Positions 18,548 through 29,300 of a DNA stretch of 64,000 nt are shown one piece after another (positions within the stretch are counted from its first letter, which is position 1; each line of letters begins with the position of its first letter). Location: contig MU621149.1 of the NCBI GenBank assembly GCA_025399215.1, forward strand, positions 1-64,000, read 5' to 3'. The position numbers and the translations under genes were made by a program. The notes below the pieces were generated by a model. That model worked only from the letters and a program-made list of their open reading frames with translations. It was not told the origin of the DNA and made no database searches. This stretch comes from Globomyces pollinis-pini (Eukaryota; Chytridiomycota; Chytridiomycetes; Rhizophydiales; Globomycetaceae).

Positions 18548-20123
18548 TTATTCAACTATAATTATACGGGTACGAATGGTATTCGCTAATAATGCCAATT
18601 GTGATACAATCTCAGTAGAAACTTTCTCCGTTGTAACATCCGCTATCAAGTATCCTACCTTATCTTTCGTGTCCAATACTTGTTTACGTACATTATAAGC
18701 TGATAAAATATTATCAATTTCCTATTCATTATCTTATCATTCTTATTACCCTCAAAACTCCTCGTACATTACGGTGCATACAAATAATTCTTGAATGACC
18801 TTTTTGTAACTGCCAAGTTGCTACACTAGGGAAATTCATAGATCCAGACGTGGTACCATCATTGATGTATCGAACTACTGAATTCGTAATTTCAGATCCC
18901 ACTCGTTGCGCAGATTCTGTAGTCTTGTGACCTAATGGTTACTCTTTCGTCTTTTTTACTATATGCCGGAGTGAGAATAACATTACGTAAATTTTGAAGT
19001 GGTGAGGTAAACTTTGAATTGGATTTTACAGGAGTATCAGAATCTTACGGTATTAAAAAATCCCATTGAAATACCTGGGAAAACATCAATCGCAGCACCT
19101 CCAAGATGTCCGGATTTAATAACTTCAGCCAATGCTTCGTGATCCACCTTTAAATCAACTAATAAATCTACTTACTGCATCTCCATAACTATTGTTGATC
19201 AACAAACTTCCCTTTTTCATTTTCAATAATTGTTCCTTTCCAATTAAATGTTTGTTATCTGGATGGCAAGTCACATGTAAAGAAACAAAATCAGATTGAG
19301 CTAATAATTCATCTACGCTTGAAACCGCTAAACTTATCAACAATATATCAAAATACGTTCAGCACGACCCTACGATATCAGAATAAGAACTTACAATAGG
19401 CATAAGTGCCATTAAATCATAAAAGATCACTTTGATGGATAAAGCTTCAGCCATCACACCCAACTGAGAACCAGCATGACCATATCCAACAATCCCCAAA
19501 GTCTTTGATCGAACTTCATGACAATCATTTGAAGTCTACAATCAATAAACCAACTATACCTTTTGCCATTCCCCTTGATGAATTTCCTTACTACGGTCAC
19601 CAATTTGTCTTGACAAAAGAATGAGTTGAGAAATCACCAATTCAGCAACAGAATGTTGATGTTGAAATGGAGCAGTAAATACAGGAATCTGATGTTAGAG
19701 AGTCAAACAAACCCCCATCAATTGAGCTGTATCCATATCGACTTGATTTGACAAGGAACCAAAGACACCAATAGCGAGTAAACGATTAGCGGAACGTAAT
19801 ACTTCTTCAGTGAGGATACATTCATCCTTTTCCCTTGATAGACAAACGACATGAAAGTCTGAAATTTTCTTGACCAATTCAGGTTCAGAGAGATCATCAA
19901 AACATTCCACGACCTGATATTAGATGTAAGAAGATATTGATACCTAAAGATTAGAATTATCAATGACGAAACCTATAGATAAGAGAGTATAATAAGGATA
20001 CCTATTATAGATTTAAAAAAAAAGGGGAAATACGGTATAGTTTTGCAAGAAAGCATTAGCAGTTCCAATAGGTAATGGATCGAGTAAGAGTACTTTATAA
20101 ATAGGATTCGTAGGAAGCACCAT
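18548..20123 (-). CDS. D-3-phosphoglycerate dehydrogenase-like protein with altered active site
   Basis: Protein of about 430 residues after splicing roughly eight introns. An N-terminal half-domain (PIYKVLLLDPLPIG) is followed by the NAD-binding motif GIVGYGHAGSQLG, LIGKEQLLKMKKGSLLIN, GGAAIDVFPG and a C-terminal ACT domain (RNVRGVLR...VGYLIADV). The fold and order match fungal Ser3/Ser33, which start serine synthesis. However, the usual INASRG is INNSYG, so the catalytic arginine is tyrosine, and the usual TPHIGGST is TPAYSHKT, so the catalytic histidine is missing. It may be inactive or regulatory. The first long intron is a four-unit stack (19914-20033). An upstream ORF at 20127-20369 may hold a further 5' exon, so the start is uncertain. 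Confidence 0.8.
19914..20033 (-). other. Stacked intron in the PGDH-like gene (4 units)
   Basis: A 120-nt intron that divides completely into 20033-20002 (32 nt), 20001-19973 (29), 19972-19944 (29) and 19943-19914 (30). Each starts GT(A/T)T and ends TAG or CAG, and every internal junction is AG|GT. Removing the block joins LQNYT to VVECFDDLSEPELV, matching the fungal PGDH sequence. Confidence 0.8.
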
Positions 20124-20441
20124 CAGTTAAAAATGAAAAGTTGTAAGCTGATGGAATCTAACCTTCATCTTACCACGCCACTTGACTGATTTGTCAGCAT
20201 CAAAATAAAGATTTGTTTTGGTGGTGGAATTCTTTACAGAAAGAAAGTAGTAGTAGTTGTTGTGTAAATAGTAGTAGATGGTATGTAATAATAGTAATAG
20301 ATGGTATGTAATTAAAAGTACTCTTTGTATAGTAGTGGATGGTGGTTTAATAAAGAATTCAACTGACACTTGAAATAAGGAATTTACAAAATCATTAATT
20401 GGGTCACTCGATTGTAATTACTCCCGAAATCTTTCTTTATT
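20124..20441. repeat. Intergenic stretch with GTA-rich simple repeats
   Basis: Contains a run of GTA triplets and two copies of GTAGATGGTATGTAAT-like sequence near 20270-20315. Its ORF at 20127-20369 includes an AT-rich, Tyr/Leu-rich translation that looks like repeat readthrough. Its last part could belong to the PGDH-like gene. Confidence 0.5.
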
Positions 20442-21302
20442 TTAACTGGATTCTATTTGTCGTCGAGTTTTATACCCACTACCTCCACTGCCTCCTGCAT
20501 TACGAACGTTCTCCTTCACTCCCATAATACTAATCGCAAACAATGTAGGATAATACGATCGTGCATATAACCCTATTTGTGCAAACCATCCCACAAATAT
20601 TGGTAACCCACCTCCATCTGTTCCTTGAATGTAATAAGATAAAATCTCCATCATTCCAAATGGAATCAAAAAATATAATCGTTGTTTGGCATCCATCACA
20701 ATACTATTGAAGATATGACTCACTTGACTATGATTCTTGAATTTCATGCATTGTTGTATAATAATTCCAATTAATATTAATTCACTCACAATGATTGTAA
20801 TAATAATGTAGATATCCCATAATCTTCCTTGATTGTAACATACCGTGAATCGACAATAACTACGCATAACTCTAAAAAATAATCCAATAATCATAAATAA
20901 TGCTGTCATTAGTTTAATCAAAATCTTGAGGGTTTGTTCGGTGGAAAATAATGGTAACGTTCGATAAACAGTTGCAAATGTTCCAATTTGATCATAGATA
21001 AAGAATGAGATTTCAAGTCCAATAGCGATAATTGAACACAAGTTATCAGAGTATTCTTTGGTGTATCCCGAAGCGAGATATATCCACACAATATTGGTTG
21101 CTTTGAGAGTAGATAGTATACAAAGTAGTAAGATGGCTCTATTACTGGATCCTACTAGTTGATAGATACCCCAAACCATGACGAAATCTAGGAAGTTTAT
21201 TGAGGATTGTGCTTGACCCCAATCACCAATTCCACTGATAAAGTTTCGGATAGGGCTGGAATTGTCGATGGTGACTGTCATTTGTTTACTGTATTTCGTC
21301 AT
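20442..21302 (-). CDS. Multi-pass membrane protein, unassigned family, copy A
   Basis: A 286-residue intronless protein with about seven hydrophobic segments: VMVWGIYQLVG, AILLLCILSTLKATNIVWIY, SIIAIGLEISFFIYDQIG, MTALFMIIGLFF, IYIIITIIVSELILIGIII, LYFLIPFGMMEILSYYI and FVGWFAQIGLY...LFAISIMGV. The N-terminal block IDNSSPIRNFISGIGDWGQ and the C-terminal block GTDGGGLPIFVGWFAQIG are the most conserved between this and the next copy. I recognise no known receptor, rhodopsin or transporter signature; there is no retinal lysine in the last helix. It may be a lineage-specific sensory or structural membrane protein. About three quarters of residues match copy B (by eye). Confidence 0.75.
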   Translation of the reverse strand: MTKYSKQMTVTIDNSSPIRNFISGIGDWGQAQSSINFLDFVMVWGIYQLVGSSNRAILLLCILSTLKATNIVWIYLASGYTKEYSDNLCSIIAIGLEISFFIYDQIGTFATVYRTLPLFSTEQTLKILIKLMTALFMIIGLFFRVMRSYCRFTVCYNQGRLWDIYIIITIIVSELILIGIIIQQCMKFKNHSQVSHIFNSIVMDAKQRLYFLIPFGMMEILSYYIQGTDGGGLPIFVGWFAQIGLYARSYYPTLFAISIMGVKENVRNAGGSGGSGYKTRRQIESS

Positions 21303-21954
21303 GCGTTTTTTCTTCTAGCTTTTATATAGGGTGATGAAACAGGATTGGGACACATGAGAGATTTACTTTTTCAGGTCCCTACAATGTTTTTCCAGCAGGG
21401 TTTGCGATTTTCAGTGATTATCCTACCCATAAGATCCGTGTTTCTTTCATGAATCTTTTGATAGTGGAATACAATCATGACATGCAATAACTCTATCACC
21501 ATCGTATTAATTTTTGCAACTCATTTTTGAAATGAAGCCACAAGCTCACACTAGGTCATGCTGACACACACAACAACTCGGGGTTTTGTGATACGCAGGA
21601 ACGATTAAATTTAATTTGTAAGAGTATTTCTAGTTGTAAGAACAAAGCTATACAAGACTGTTCGCATCATTATGATGAACAATATTTTTAATGATGGTAA
21701 ATAGAGATAGTTTTCGAGGTGTTTCTTTTGTAAATAGCTTCAAGTGCCATAGTTCTATTTCTGGAATTTGTCAAACCATTGGATTATATATTAGAATTGA
21801 CAAAGATAATCATCAACTTTTACGATGGACATATTCAACCATCCACGTAACCAATCATTGATATCTGGCCAGAAAAAGATTCGAAAGAAATAAAACGAAT
21901 AACTGCAGTAAATACAAAAAATATAAACAGTATATTAGAAAATATAAATCTAAA
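21303..21954. other. Intergenic stretch between the membrane paralogues
   Basis: 652 bases with no supported ORF, presumably the promoter of copy A and the terminator of copy B. I see no third remnant copy. Confidence 0.4.
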
Positions 21955-22803
21955 CTATGCAAACGAATCAGTTACACCTCTAGTTTTACTAGGAGACATT
22001 GCATAAGTATTCCCACTTCCACTTCGTACATTTTCTTTCACTCCCATAATACTAATCGCAAATAATGTTGGATAGAATGATCGAGCATATAATCCAATCT
22101 GTGCAAACCATCCCACAAATAATGGTAACCCACCTCCATCTGTTCCTTGAATATAGTATGATAAAATCTCCATCATTCCAAACGGTACCAAGAAATATAT
22201 CCGTTGTTGTGCATCAATAATGATTGAATTGAATATATGTCCCACAGTAGAATGAGCACGTAATCTAGTACATTGACGTATAATTAATCCAATAAGAATT
22301 AATTCCGAAATGATGATGGAGATGATGATGTATATATCCCATAACCTGCCGTTATCGGTACACTGGTGAAATCGACAATAACAGCGCATGATACGAAATA
22401 GAAACCCGACACTCGCAAAGAGTCCTGTCATAATGTAAATCAATATCTTTAAGCTTTTCTGTGATGCAAATAGTGGAATGGTACGGTATACAGTTGCAAA
22501 TGTTCCAATTTGGTCATAGATGAAGAATGAAATTTCCAAACCAATGGTGACGATTGTACAAAGTATTTCAGAGTAAGATGGGGTGTAACCGGATGCGATA
22601 TATAGCCATAATATATTGGTAGCTTTTAGTGAAGAGAGGATACAGAGAATCATGATAGCACGGTTATTTGATCCCACCAAGTTGTAGATTCCCCAAACCA
22701 TAACTAGATCTAGGAAATTGATCGATGATTGTGCTTGACCCCAATCTCCAATTCCACTTACAAAGTTTCGGATAGGACTGGAATTGTCAATAACGGTCAC
22801 CAT
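21955..22803 (-). CDS. Multi-pass membrane protein, unassigned family, copy B
   Basis: A 282-residue intronless tandem paralogue of the gene at 20442-21302, on the same strand. The same seven hydrophobic segments appear in the same spacing. Differences concentrate in the loops and in the C-terminal tail, where copy A has Gly/Arg-rich residues and copy B ends SPSKTRGVTDSFA. Both keep the CRF motif after the fourth segment and the invariant IDNSSPIRNF and MGVKENVR ends. The strong conservation of these ends in an otherwise drifting pair suggests functional constraint on both. Recent local duplication is the simplest explanation. Function unknown. Confidence 0.75.
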   Translation of the reverse strand: MVTVIDNSSPIRNFVSGIGDWGQAQSSINFLDLVMVWGIYNLVGSNNRAIMILCILSSLKATNILWLYIASGYTPSYSEILCTIVTIGLEISFFIYDQIGTFATVYRTIPLFASQKSLKILIYIMTGLFASVGFLFRIMRCYCRFHQCTDNGRLWDIYIIISIIISELILIGLIIRQCTRLRAHSTVGHIFNSIIIDAQQRIYFLVPFGMMEILSYYIQGTDGGGLPLFVGWFAQIGLYARSFYPTLFAISIMGVKENVRSGSGNTYAMSPSKTRGVTDSFA

Positions 22804-23489
22804 TTTTTATAGTGTTTGATTATTGTAATGATTGATTTTTATAGTCCATTGGCTTTTATCGTGGCGTGGACAACACCCTGCACTCAAACACCCAAGTTTC
22901 ATTGCTCAGAGATAGTTCAGGGGTGATGGATATCAGACACAAATGGTGTTTTTGTGTTATATGATCAAAGTATCACGCGAGAGGGGATTCCGCTAGATAC
23001 CCAGTAATTGACTATACATCCATGAATAAGAATGTGGCATGAAGATGAGGAGTCCGAGTGACCTCCACGGGCTCACTAAAGGAATTCAAGCATTTCCAAA
23101 TCAGTTTTTTTATAAGGGGATCTAAAGATTGGGCTATAACAAGATCGATATATGAATGGAATCAATAGACATTCAATAAACCAATCTGGTACTCTCTACA
23201 GTCGTTTATTAAATTAAACACCAAACTCAAGAATGATGTCATCAATACTTGCCCATGTGATAACTTACAAGTGACATTATCAAATTAATTCACAATGAAT
23301 AATCAGATCAAAATTATAACATGTACCATTCCAATCCCTTAAACGAGCATCACTATGATATCAGATGATCTCAAGGTCCCAGTTACAAAAACAACTCCTC
23401 ATGGAGCCACAAACACTCTTGTGATGAAATGTGATCACAACCCAACAAGTAAAAAATACATTAACTGAATATATTTCAATTATTCATGA
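22804..23489. other. Intergenic stretch, nothing clear
   Basis: 686 bases between the membrane paralogue and the GH16 gene. No supported ORF, RNA or long repeat was seen. Confidence 0.4.
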
Positions 23490-24320
23490 TCATTCATCTA
23501 TACATTCCGTCACCACAATATTACTGACAATCATTTGCAAATCGGATATGGATACTGGCACAGGATTACTAAACCATGGTTGAATAGCATAATTCAGTAT
23601 CAATCCAAATGGGTTTTTGGAAAATGGCCAATCGGTATGATTCGAATATCTCCCACGTCGATATTCTCCATTCAATATCCCATTGGTGTAAAACCGGAGA
23701 CTATTGGAGGTACATTCCACAGTAAACGAACCGAATTCAGATATATTGTAGTTGACTTTGGCAAACATGAGACTGTTGGCGGCATGATGGTCCTGGAAAT
23801 GAAGTGACTGTGGTGTTGTAGTGTGTTTGAGGAAGTTTTTATTGTATTCAAATATATCGATTTCACCATCTAATGGCCACATAGAATTCTCAGTGATTGG
23901 CATCATCCAGACTGCTGGGAATGCTCCTGGTACTAGTTGATCGAGCTTGAGTGTTATTGTAGCTTTAAAATTATTCCATCCTTGTTTGGTTCTGATCCGA
24001 GCAGACGTCCATTTCTCATTCTTTTTGATAGCTTTGATAACTAATTGATTATTAAGTGTATAAACATTTTCATTAATTGTATTGGTGTATGTTTGAATTT
24101 CTTGGTTATACGAATTCCATTCATAATTCCAATCGGATTGAATAAACGGTCCAGTGAAATTACTCTGATATAAAACCTTTCCATTTGGTTTACAAGTATA
24201 TGGTTTTCCAGTTGGAAAGATTTTTGATGTTAACAACCAAATGATAAAGAATAGGATTATTTGAATGGTTGGGATTGTGATTCGATATTTGATCCAACAG
24301 GGGTTGGAATCATTGCCCAT
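23490..24320 (-). CDS. Membrane-anchored GH16 glycoside hydrolase/transglycosylase
   Basis: A 276-residue intronless protein. A hydrophobic anchor (residues about 16-33, IPTIQIILFFIIWLL) precedes a GH16 domain. The catalytic ExDxxE appears as GEIDIFE, with nucleophile E153, D155 and acid/base E158, preceded by FPAVWMMP, the usual substrate-cleft strand. GH16 enzymes cut or transfer beta-1,3-glucan or related wall glucans and chitin-glucan links. It lies in tandem with a larger homologue at 24588. It lacks that protein's N-terminal module and instead keeps a type II membrane anchor, so it probably faces the wall from the plasma membrane. Exact substrate cannot be read from the sequence. Confidence 0.87.
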   Translation of the reverse strand: MGNDSNPCWIKYRITIPTIQIILFFIIWLLTSKIFPTGKPYTCKPNGKVLYQSNFTGPFIQSDWNYEWNSYNQEIQTYTNTINENVYTLNNQLVIKAIKKNEKWTSARIRTKQGWNNFKATITLKLDQLVPGAFPAVWMMPITENSMWPLDGEIDIFEYNKNFLKHTTTPQSLHFQDHHAANSLMFAKVNYNISEFGSFTVECTSNSLRFYTNGILNGEYRRGRYSNHTDWPFSKNPFGLILNYAIQPWFSNPVPVSISDLQMIVSNIVVTECIDE

Positions 24321-24587
24321 TGATTGAATTGTACGTAGTCGTTTAGAATTATTTGGTCAGAAAATTTCAAATCAGAATGTCAATGAAATATTGAAAATGA
24401 CGGTTACAAATTAGATCTTGAATATGAAAAAAAGTGTATTAATACTGCTAATATTCTGATACATGCATGAGAAAATCAAACGTGTAGCCTGGTCATTCAG
24501 CTCCGTGTAGGTAAGGGTAAATGATAAAATATTTAACATTAAAACTTTATAAAACTAGAAAAAGCAAAAAGGTACTTGATGGAAGAC

Positions 24588-25880
24588 CTAGTTACATTCA
24601 GTGACTTCAAGTCTTGACACAGTCATTTGCATACTATAGACCCCCAACGGAACTGGCAAGCTAAATCCTGGTTGAACAGCATAATTCAACACAAGTCCAA
24701 ATGGATTCGCACTAAATGGCCAACTATTCATATCCTCGGTGTACGGATATGGACGTGTATACCCTCCATTACGAACACCATTGCAGTAGAATCGTACTTC
24801 ATTCTCTACAACTTCAACAGAAAGTGTATTGAAATTGGTAACGTCAATAGCACAGTCTTGATTTGAAATTGCATTTGCCCCAAAATGGTTCTGGAAGTGG
24901 AGTGATTGAGGAGTTGGTGTTTTACAGTAGAAATTGGTATTGAATTCAGCAATATCAATTTCACCGGCATAAGGCCATGGCAAGTATCCCGTTGGTAACA
25001 TCCAAATAGCTGGGAACGCCCCATCACAAGCTTGGTCTAGTTTAAATGTACTGTCAACCCTAAAATTCTTCCATCCTTGACGAGATCGAATACGACCTGA
25101 AAACCATTGACCATCAACCTTGTAAGTTTTGATATGCAAAGCTCCGTTTGCAGTGAAAATTGTAGAAGCATCATTAATGTATTTTTGGATTTCTGCATTT
25201 CCAGCAAAGTAATCACCAGTATCCCATTCACCTTGATAATTGAATGGTTGAGTAAAATCAGGATTGAATAGAACTTTACCGCCTGGTTTACAGCCTGTTT
25301 CCCCCCATACGCCGTTTTGTGGAAGGGAATTGACTCCTCGACGTGTTGATGTTTGTCCAATCCAAGATAAAGAGTAAATCTCGAATGCTTTACTTTCGGG
25401 TTTGAGTTGATTAATCACCACAGCATATATCTTTTTGAGATCACTCTTGTCAAATGATCGATCTTCATTGTAGAATTTTTCAATTGGGAATTCTAGTGAG
25501 TATCGACCAGCTTTTGGAATTTTTACGGTTTGATAGATACTATATGCAGCACTAGTACATTCATCATTAGCAATATCAATTTTGATATTCATTGAAGCCT
25601 TGTTGTCTGCTTTGGGAACCAACACGTCAACAGTTAAAGAGCTAGCCGCAGAAATATCAAAGCACTGTTCATTTCCCGTCATCAAAGAGTACCAAAAACC
25701 AGAATTTCCTTGAGTGTATTTCATGGTACCTTGCGAGTAATCAGTAGTTGCTGTACCAGCAGCACCTTGACCAAATCCAAGTGCGTTTGAACCTGGATCT
25801 TGAAAATGAGTAATCATAAAATCGGCAGCGACATGATTCGCCAAAAAACCAAAAGTCAAGTGCTTCAAATTAACCTTCAT
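24588..25880 (-). CDS. Secreted GH16 glycoside hydrolase with N-terminal accessory domain
   Basis: A 430-residue intronless protein. A leader (MKVNLKHLTFGFLANHVAA) is followed by a roughly 160-residue beta-rich region (25-180) containing FWYSLMTGNEQCFD and VINQLKPESKAFEIYSLSWIG, which resembles accessory carbohydrate-binding modules of fungal glucanases. The GH16 domain starts near residue 197 (CKPGGKVLFNPDFTQPF), and the catalytic residues are E307, D309 and E312 in GEIDIAE. The pair with the smaller gene at 23490 aligns over the catalytic domain and shares FPA(I/V)WM(L/M)P and TPQSLHFQ. A role in wall remodelling or degradation of external glucan is likely. The accessory-domain assignment is inference. 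Confidence 0.85.
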   Translation of the reverse strand: MKVNLKHLTFGFLANHVAADFMITHFQDPGSNALGFGQGAAGTATTDYSQGTMKYTQGNSGFWYSLMTGNEQCFDISAASSLTVDVLVPKADNKASMNIKIDIANDECTSAAYSIYQTVKIPKAGRYSLEFPIEKFYNEDRSFDKSDLKKIYAVVINQLKPESKAFEIYSLSWIGQTSTRRGVNSLPQNGVWGETGCKPGGKVLFNPDFTQPFNYQGEWDTGDYFAGNAEIQKYINDASTIFTANGALHIKTYKVDGQWFSGRIRSRQGWKNFRVDSTFKLDQACDGAFPAIWMLPTGYLPWPYAGEIDIAEFNTNFYCKTPTPQSLHFQNHFGANAISNQDCAIDVTNFNTLSVEVVENEVRFYCNGVRNGGYTRPYPYTEDMNSWPFSANPFGLVLNYAVQPGFSLPVPLGVYSMQMTVSRLEVTECN

Positions 25881-26398
25881 TGCTGTAGAGTGAATGGAAA
25901 ATACTTGAAGCTTTTTATACTATGGAACGCAACGCGTAAACAAACAATTTATATCTAAAAGTCACGTTTAATCGTAATAAGGTGCAAAATAAAGATTAAT
26001 GAATAATGGATCGATGACGTTCAACACAATGTAATGGGGAGTTAATGTCAAATAAATACCTTTGAACTTGGTTGATTTCAACCAAATACCTTTAAACTGG
26101 ATGTTTCTCAGGAACATCATCTTCTGTCAATTAATTAAAATATAAAGAATTAAAGTTTTGTTTGAAATCTTATTTTCATTTTCATAATGGTAAAGATCTA
26201 AACATTCCGATTTATTGATAATTAAAGAGTTTAATCTAGAATCACTTTAATTTATTGTAATCCATTCACTTTTATATTCACTTGAAAGCTGATTGAATTT
26301 GAACATCTACCTATTTGCATTGGCTATTTTATTGTGTGTTGTTTCCTTCCAGTGTTTTTAGAATTTTCATTTTTTAACTCAGATATAGAGAATCGGTC
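25881..26398. other. Divergent intergenic region upstream of the axonemal gene
   Basis: 518 bases, presumably holding promoters for the GH16 gene and the axonemal gene. No ORF is supported. Confidence 0.4.
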
Positions 26399-29300
26399 AT
26401 GTCTAAACATAAAGATTCAAAAGCAAATATACAGAAATCAGATCTAGAGAAATCGATGGATAAACGACTGACAATTCCAACTTTACAAGTGCCTGGACGC
26501 GCAAGTCGTAGATCTTCAATGAGTGGACGAAGATCAAGTTTTGATGCTCGAGCGTTCAAGGCCAAATTAGCTGCTAAAAATCGTTGGAATATTTTGAGAA
26601 CTCAAGTGGTATTAATTTTCTATCAACTAATCGCTTAATATAGAATCAAGGATTCTTTAAAGTCGTACAAAAAGAATCCGTAGATGTATCAGGTATTTTA
26701 GTCAATCTTAACTTCCAATAGGTATGAAATATTTGTTAGTTTATTTTAGGTATTATTACTGTTCGAGTTGATTTGTAGATTTCGCAACTGCTGTGGAATC
26801 GTTATGGAGAGATGTCCATCACTATTCAGGAATCATATGCTTAGCTGAAACAGATACTACAGTAGATTTTCTAAATGGTGTGGGAGTTGTTAAAACAAGT
26901 AACCTTAACAATGCTAACCAAGCTTAGTTAATCTTCCACAAAATAGAAGAAAATTGAGACGTGCTGGAATAGATGAACTATCTTTTAATTTCAAATCTAA
27001 TAAACCAGTAGTAGTTGTGGAAGCCAACCAAGAAGAAACTTTTGATACACTTCAACGGCAATGGGGATTAAATGGCTTGTCCTTTGATAGTATTCCTAAC
27101 TGCGATGTCAATGACAACATGTTTGCGATATCAAAGGGGTTGAAGAAAAGGGAAATCGATGGTTTGTTTTCATATACCCTGACCTTTTATAGAAAAAACT
27201 GAACTCTCAGCTGTGAAATTTCAAATCCTTCAGAATAGAGGTTGGAAAATACTACTCATTGGTCTCACTCAAGCTGAGCCCTTTGCAAGATATGAGGCAA
27301 TGGTTGATTTAGGCAGATCGTTACCAAATATTGTCGACACATTGAACGATCAACATACTAGAAATGTAAATACCGTGAAAACTAATATTCAAACAGGAAA
27401 TAGGGGACGTCCTGATTAATTGCACAGTATCAGATGAACGAGCGGAAAACCGAATTAAAGCCTTATATTTATTGGGCCAGTTTTCTTTAGTTTTAGGCCA
27501 TTTGAGTGAATGTCACCCAATGCTATCAAAAGTTATTTTTATCGCGCTTAACAATAGATTTTTAAACATCTGGCAAGATTACTATTAAACATTCAAGCTA
27601 TGAAAACGGAGGTATGTGATTTCAATTTCTAAATATGACAGTTATCTCCTAAAGCTGATACTAGACTGCATCTAATTCGTGCGATTGCTAAGTTTGCGAA
27701 TTTCAAGATTTCAAATAACAATCAAGTTGAACATTTAGTGGTTTTAATGGCCTACAAAGAATTAATGAAAATCACCGAGGAAAAAAGAGAATTAAATTCT
27801 TTGAACCCTAATTTGTTTGTCTTATTGTCCATTTTAGATCTGCTAAATTCAAATGTAATCAAGATTTCTGATGTATTTTAGGTTGAAATTACGGACTTAA
27901 GTAAATCTTATATTGGAGCTTTATTCCAAAAATCTATTTATCCAATGCTTCATTCTCCACATGCTGAATTAAAGCGCTCTGCCATTCAATTTATTTCGTA
28001 ATTCATGAATTATTCATCTCGCTAGAAATTGGCTTCCAATTCAAAATGAAGATGCACTTTTGGTTGGATATGACAACCTAATTGATGGAATTAAATATAG
28101 TCGAATAATTGGGTATCAAAATTTCAACGAGAATGATTTCAATATAGAATTGCGAAACTTACAAGAGGTACTTTTAGCGTTCTAATTCGTAGAAAATACA
28201 TCTAGAAGAATGTAGAGTTTCACTTAGAGAAAAGATTATCCGATCAATCATCCAACCACCTGGTACGGTTGCCCATTTATTGCCTGTGCCTGGATGGTAA
28301 TTTTCTTTATTTTTCAATACTTTAGTACTGGGTTTTTTTGTGACTCTTCATCGGGAATGAGAAAAACCAAATCAATATTGGTAGATTTACCAGTACATGG
28401 AAAATCGAATGTCACTTTAACCCGATTAATCCCCCAGATACCCGGAGTACCTTCCTGCGTTACCACAACCCCGCCATTATATATGGTATCAATAGACTGA
28501 CTTAGTTAATTTTAGGTCGGTGAGAAATGGTCTGAAAGTAGGCCACCTCCAGATTCCCAATACGAGTATTGTGAAAGAATTGGAGCTATTCCAAGTCTTC
28601 CTCCATTGTTTACTTATAATCCAAATTCTCAGAACATTACAAGAGATTCCAAGAAACCCGAGACACCCCCAAATACTCTTGTTGTCGCACGAAACCCTAC
28701 AAAGTGGAAAGAAGTAGACGATTTACCAAAAGGAACTTCAAGAATACCAATTAGAAATGATACCGAACTTGAAAGCGCTTCTGGTAGTGCACCAGTTGGA
28801 TTCAACATAATTTGCCCTTATCCTGGATTTGATCCTGACAAAATAGATAGAACGGTTTCGTATATTTCAGCAATTTACGGTAAACCTATTCAGTGGAAGT
28901 CTTCAAATCAGAACAACCAACGTGCAGTTTTAAGTCAATCTGCTGACAAATATTTCTATCAAGACTACTCTTGTGTAGGCACTTTGGAAGAGACTCCAAA
29001 ACTTCAGTCAATTGATGAAGGAGCTACTTTTAATAGACATCCATCATTGTTTCCATGCAAATTACAGTAAAAGTTATATCTCTTATATTAGTGGACTTAA
29101 ATCTGGAGAATCTAGTACCGATTTTCCCATTGGCGCCCCAGTATTATTTGATATTTTACAACCTCAATCGCCTAAACTTCACCGAATATTAACCATCGTC
29201 GAAAACGTAGAATCTGAAGCAAGTAATATTGTGGTACAAAAAGGCGCAAATGATATGTAAGTATTCCGTATTGTTTATTATCAGTGGTGGATTATACAAT

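Noticed and set aside
20442..22803. Microbial rhodopsins
   Set aside because: Seven hydrophobic segments are present, but there is no retinal-binding lysine pattern in the last helix and no rhodopsin motif.
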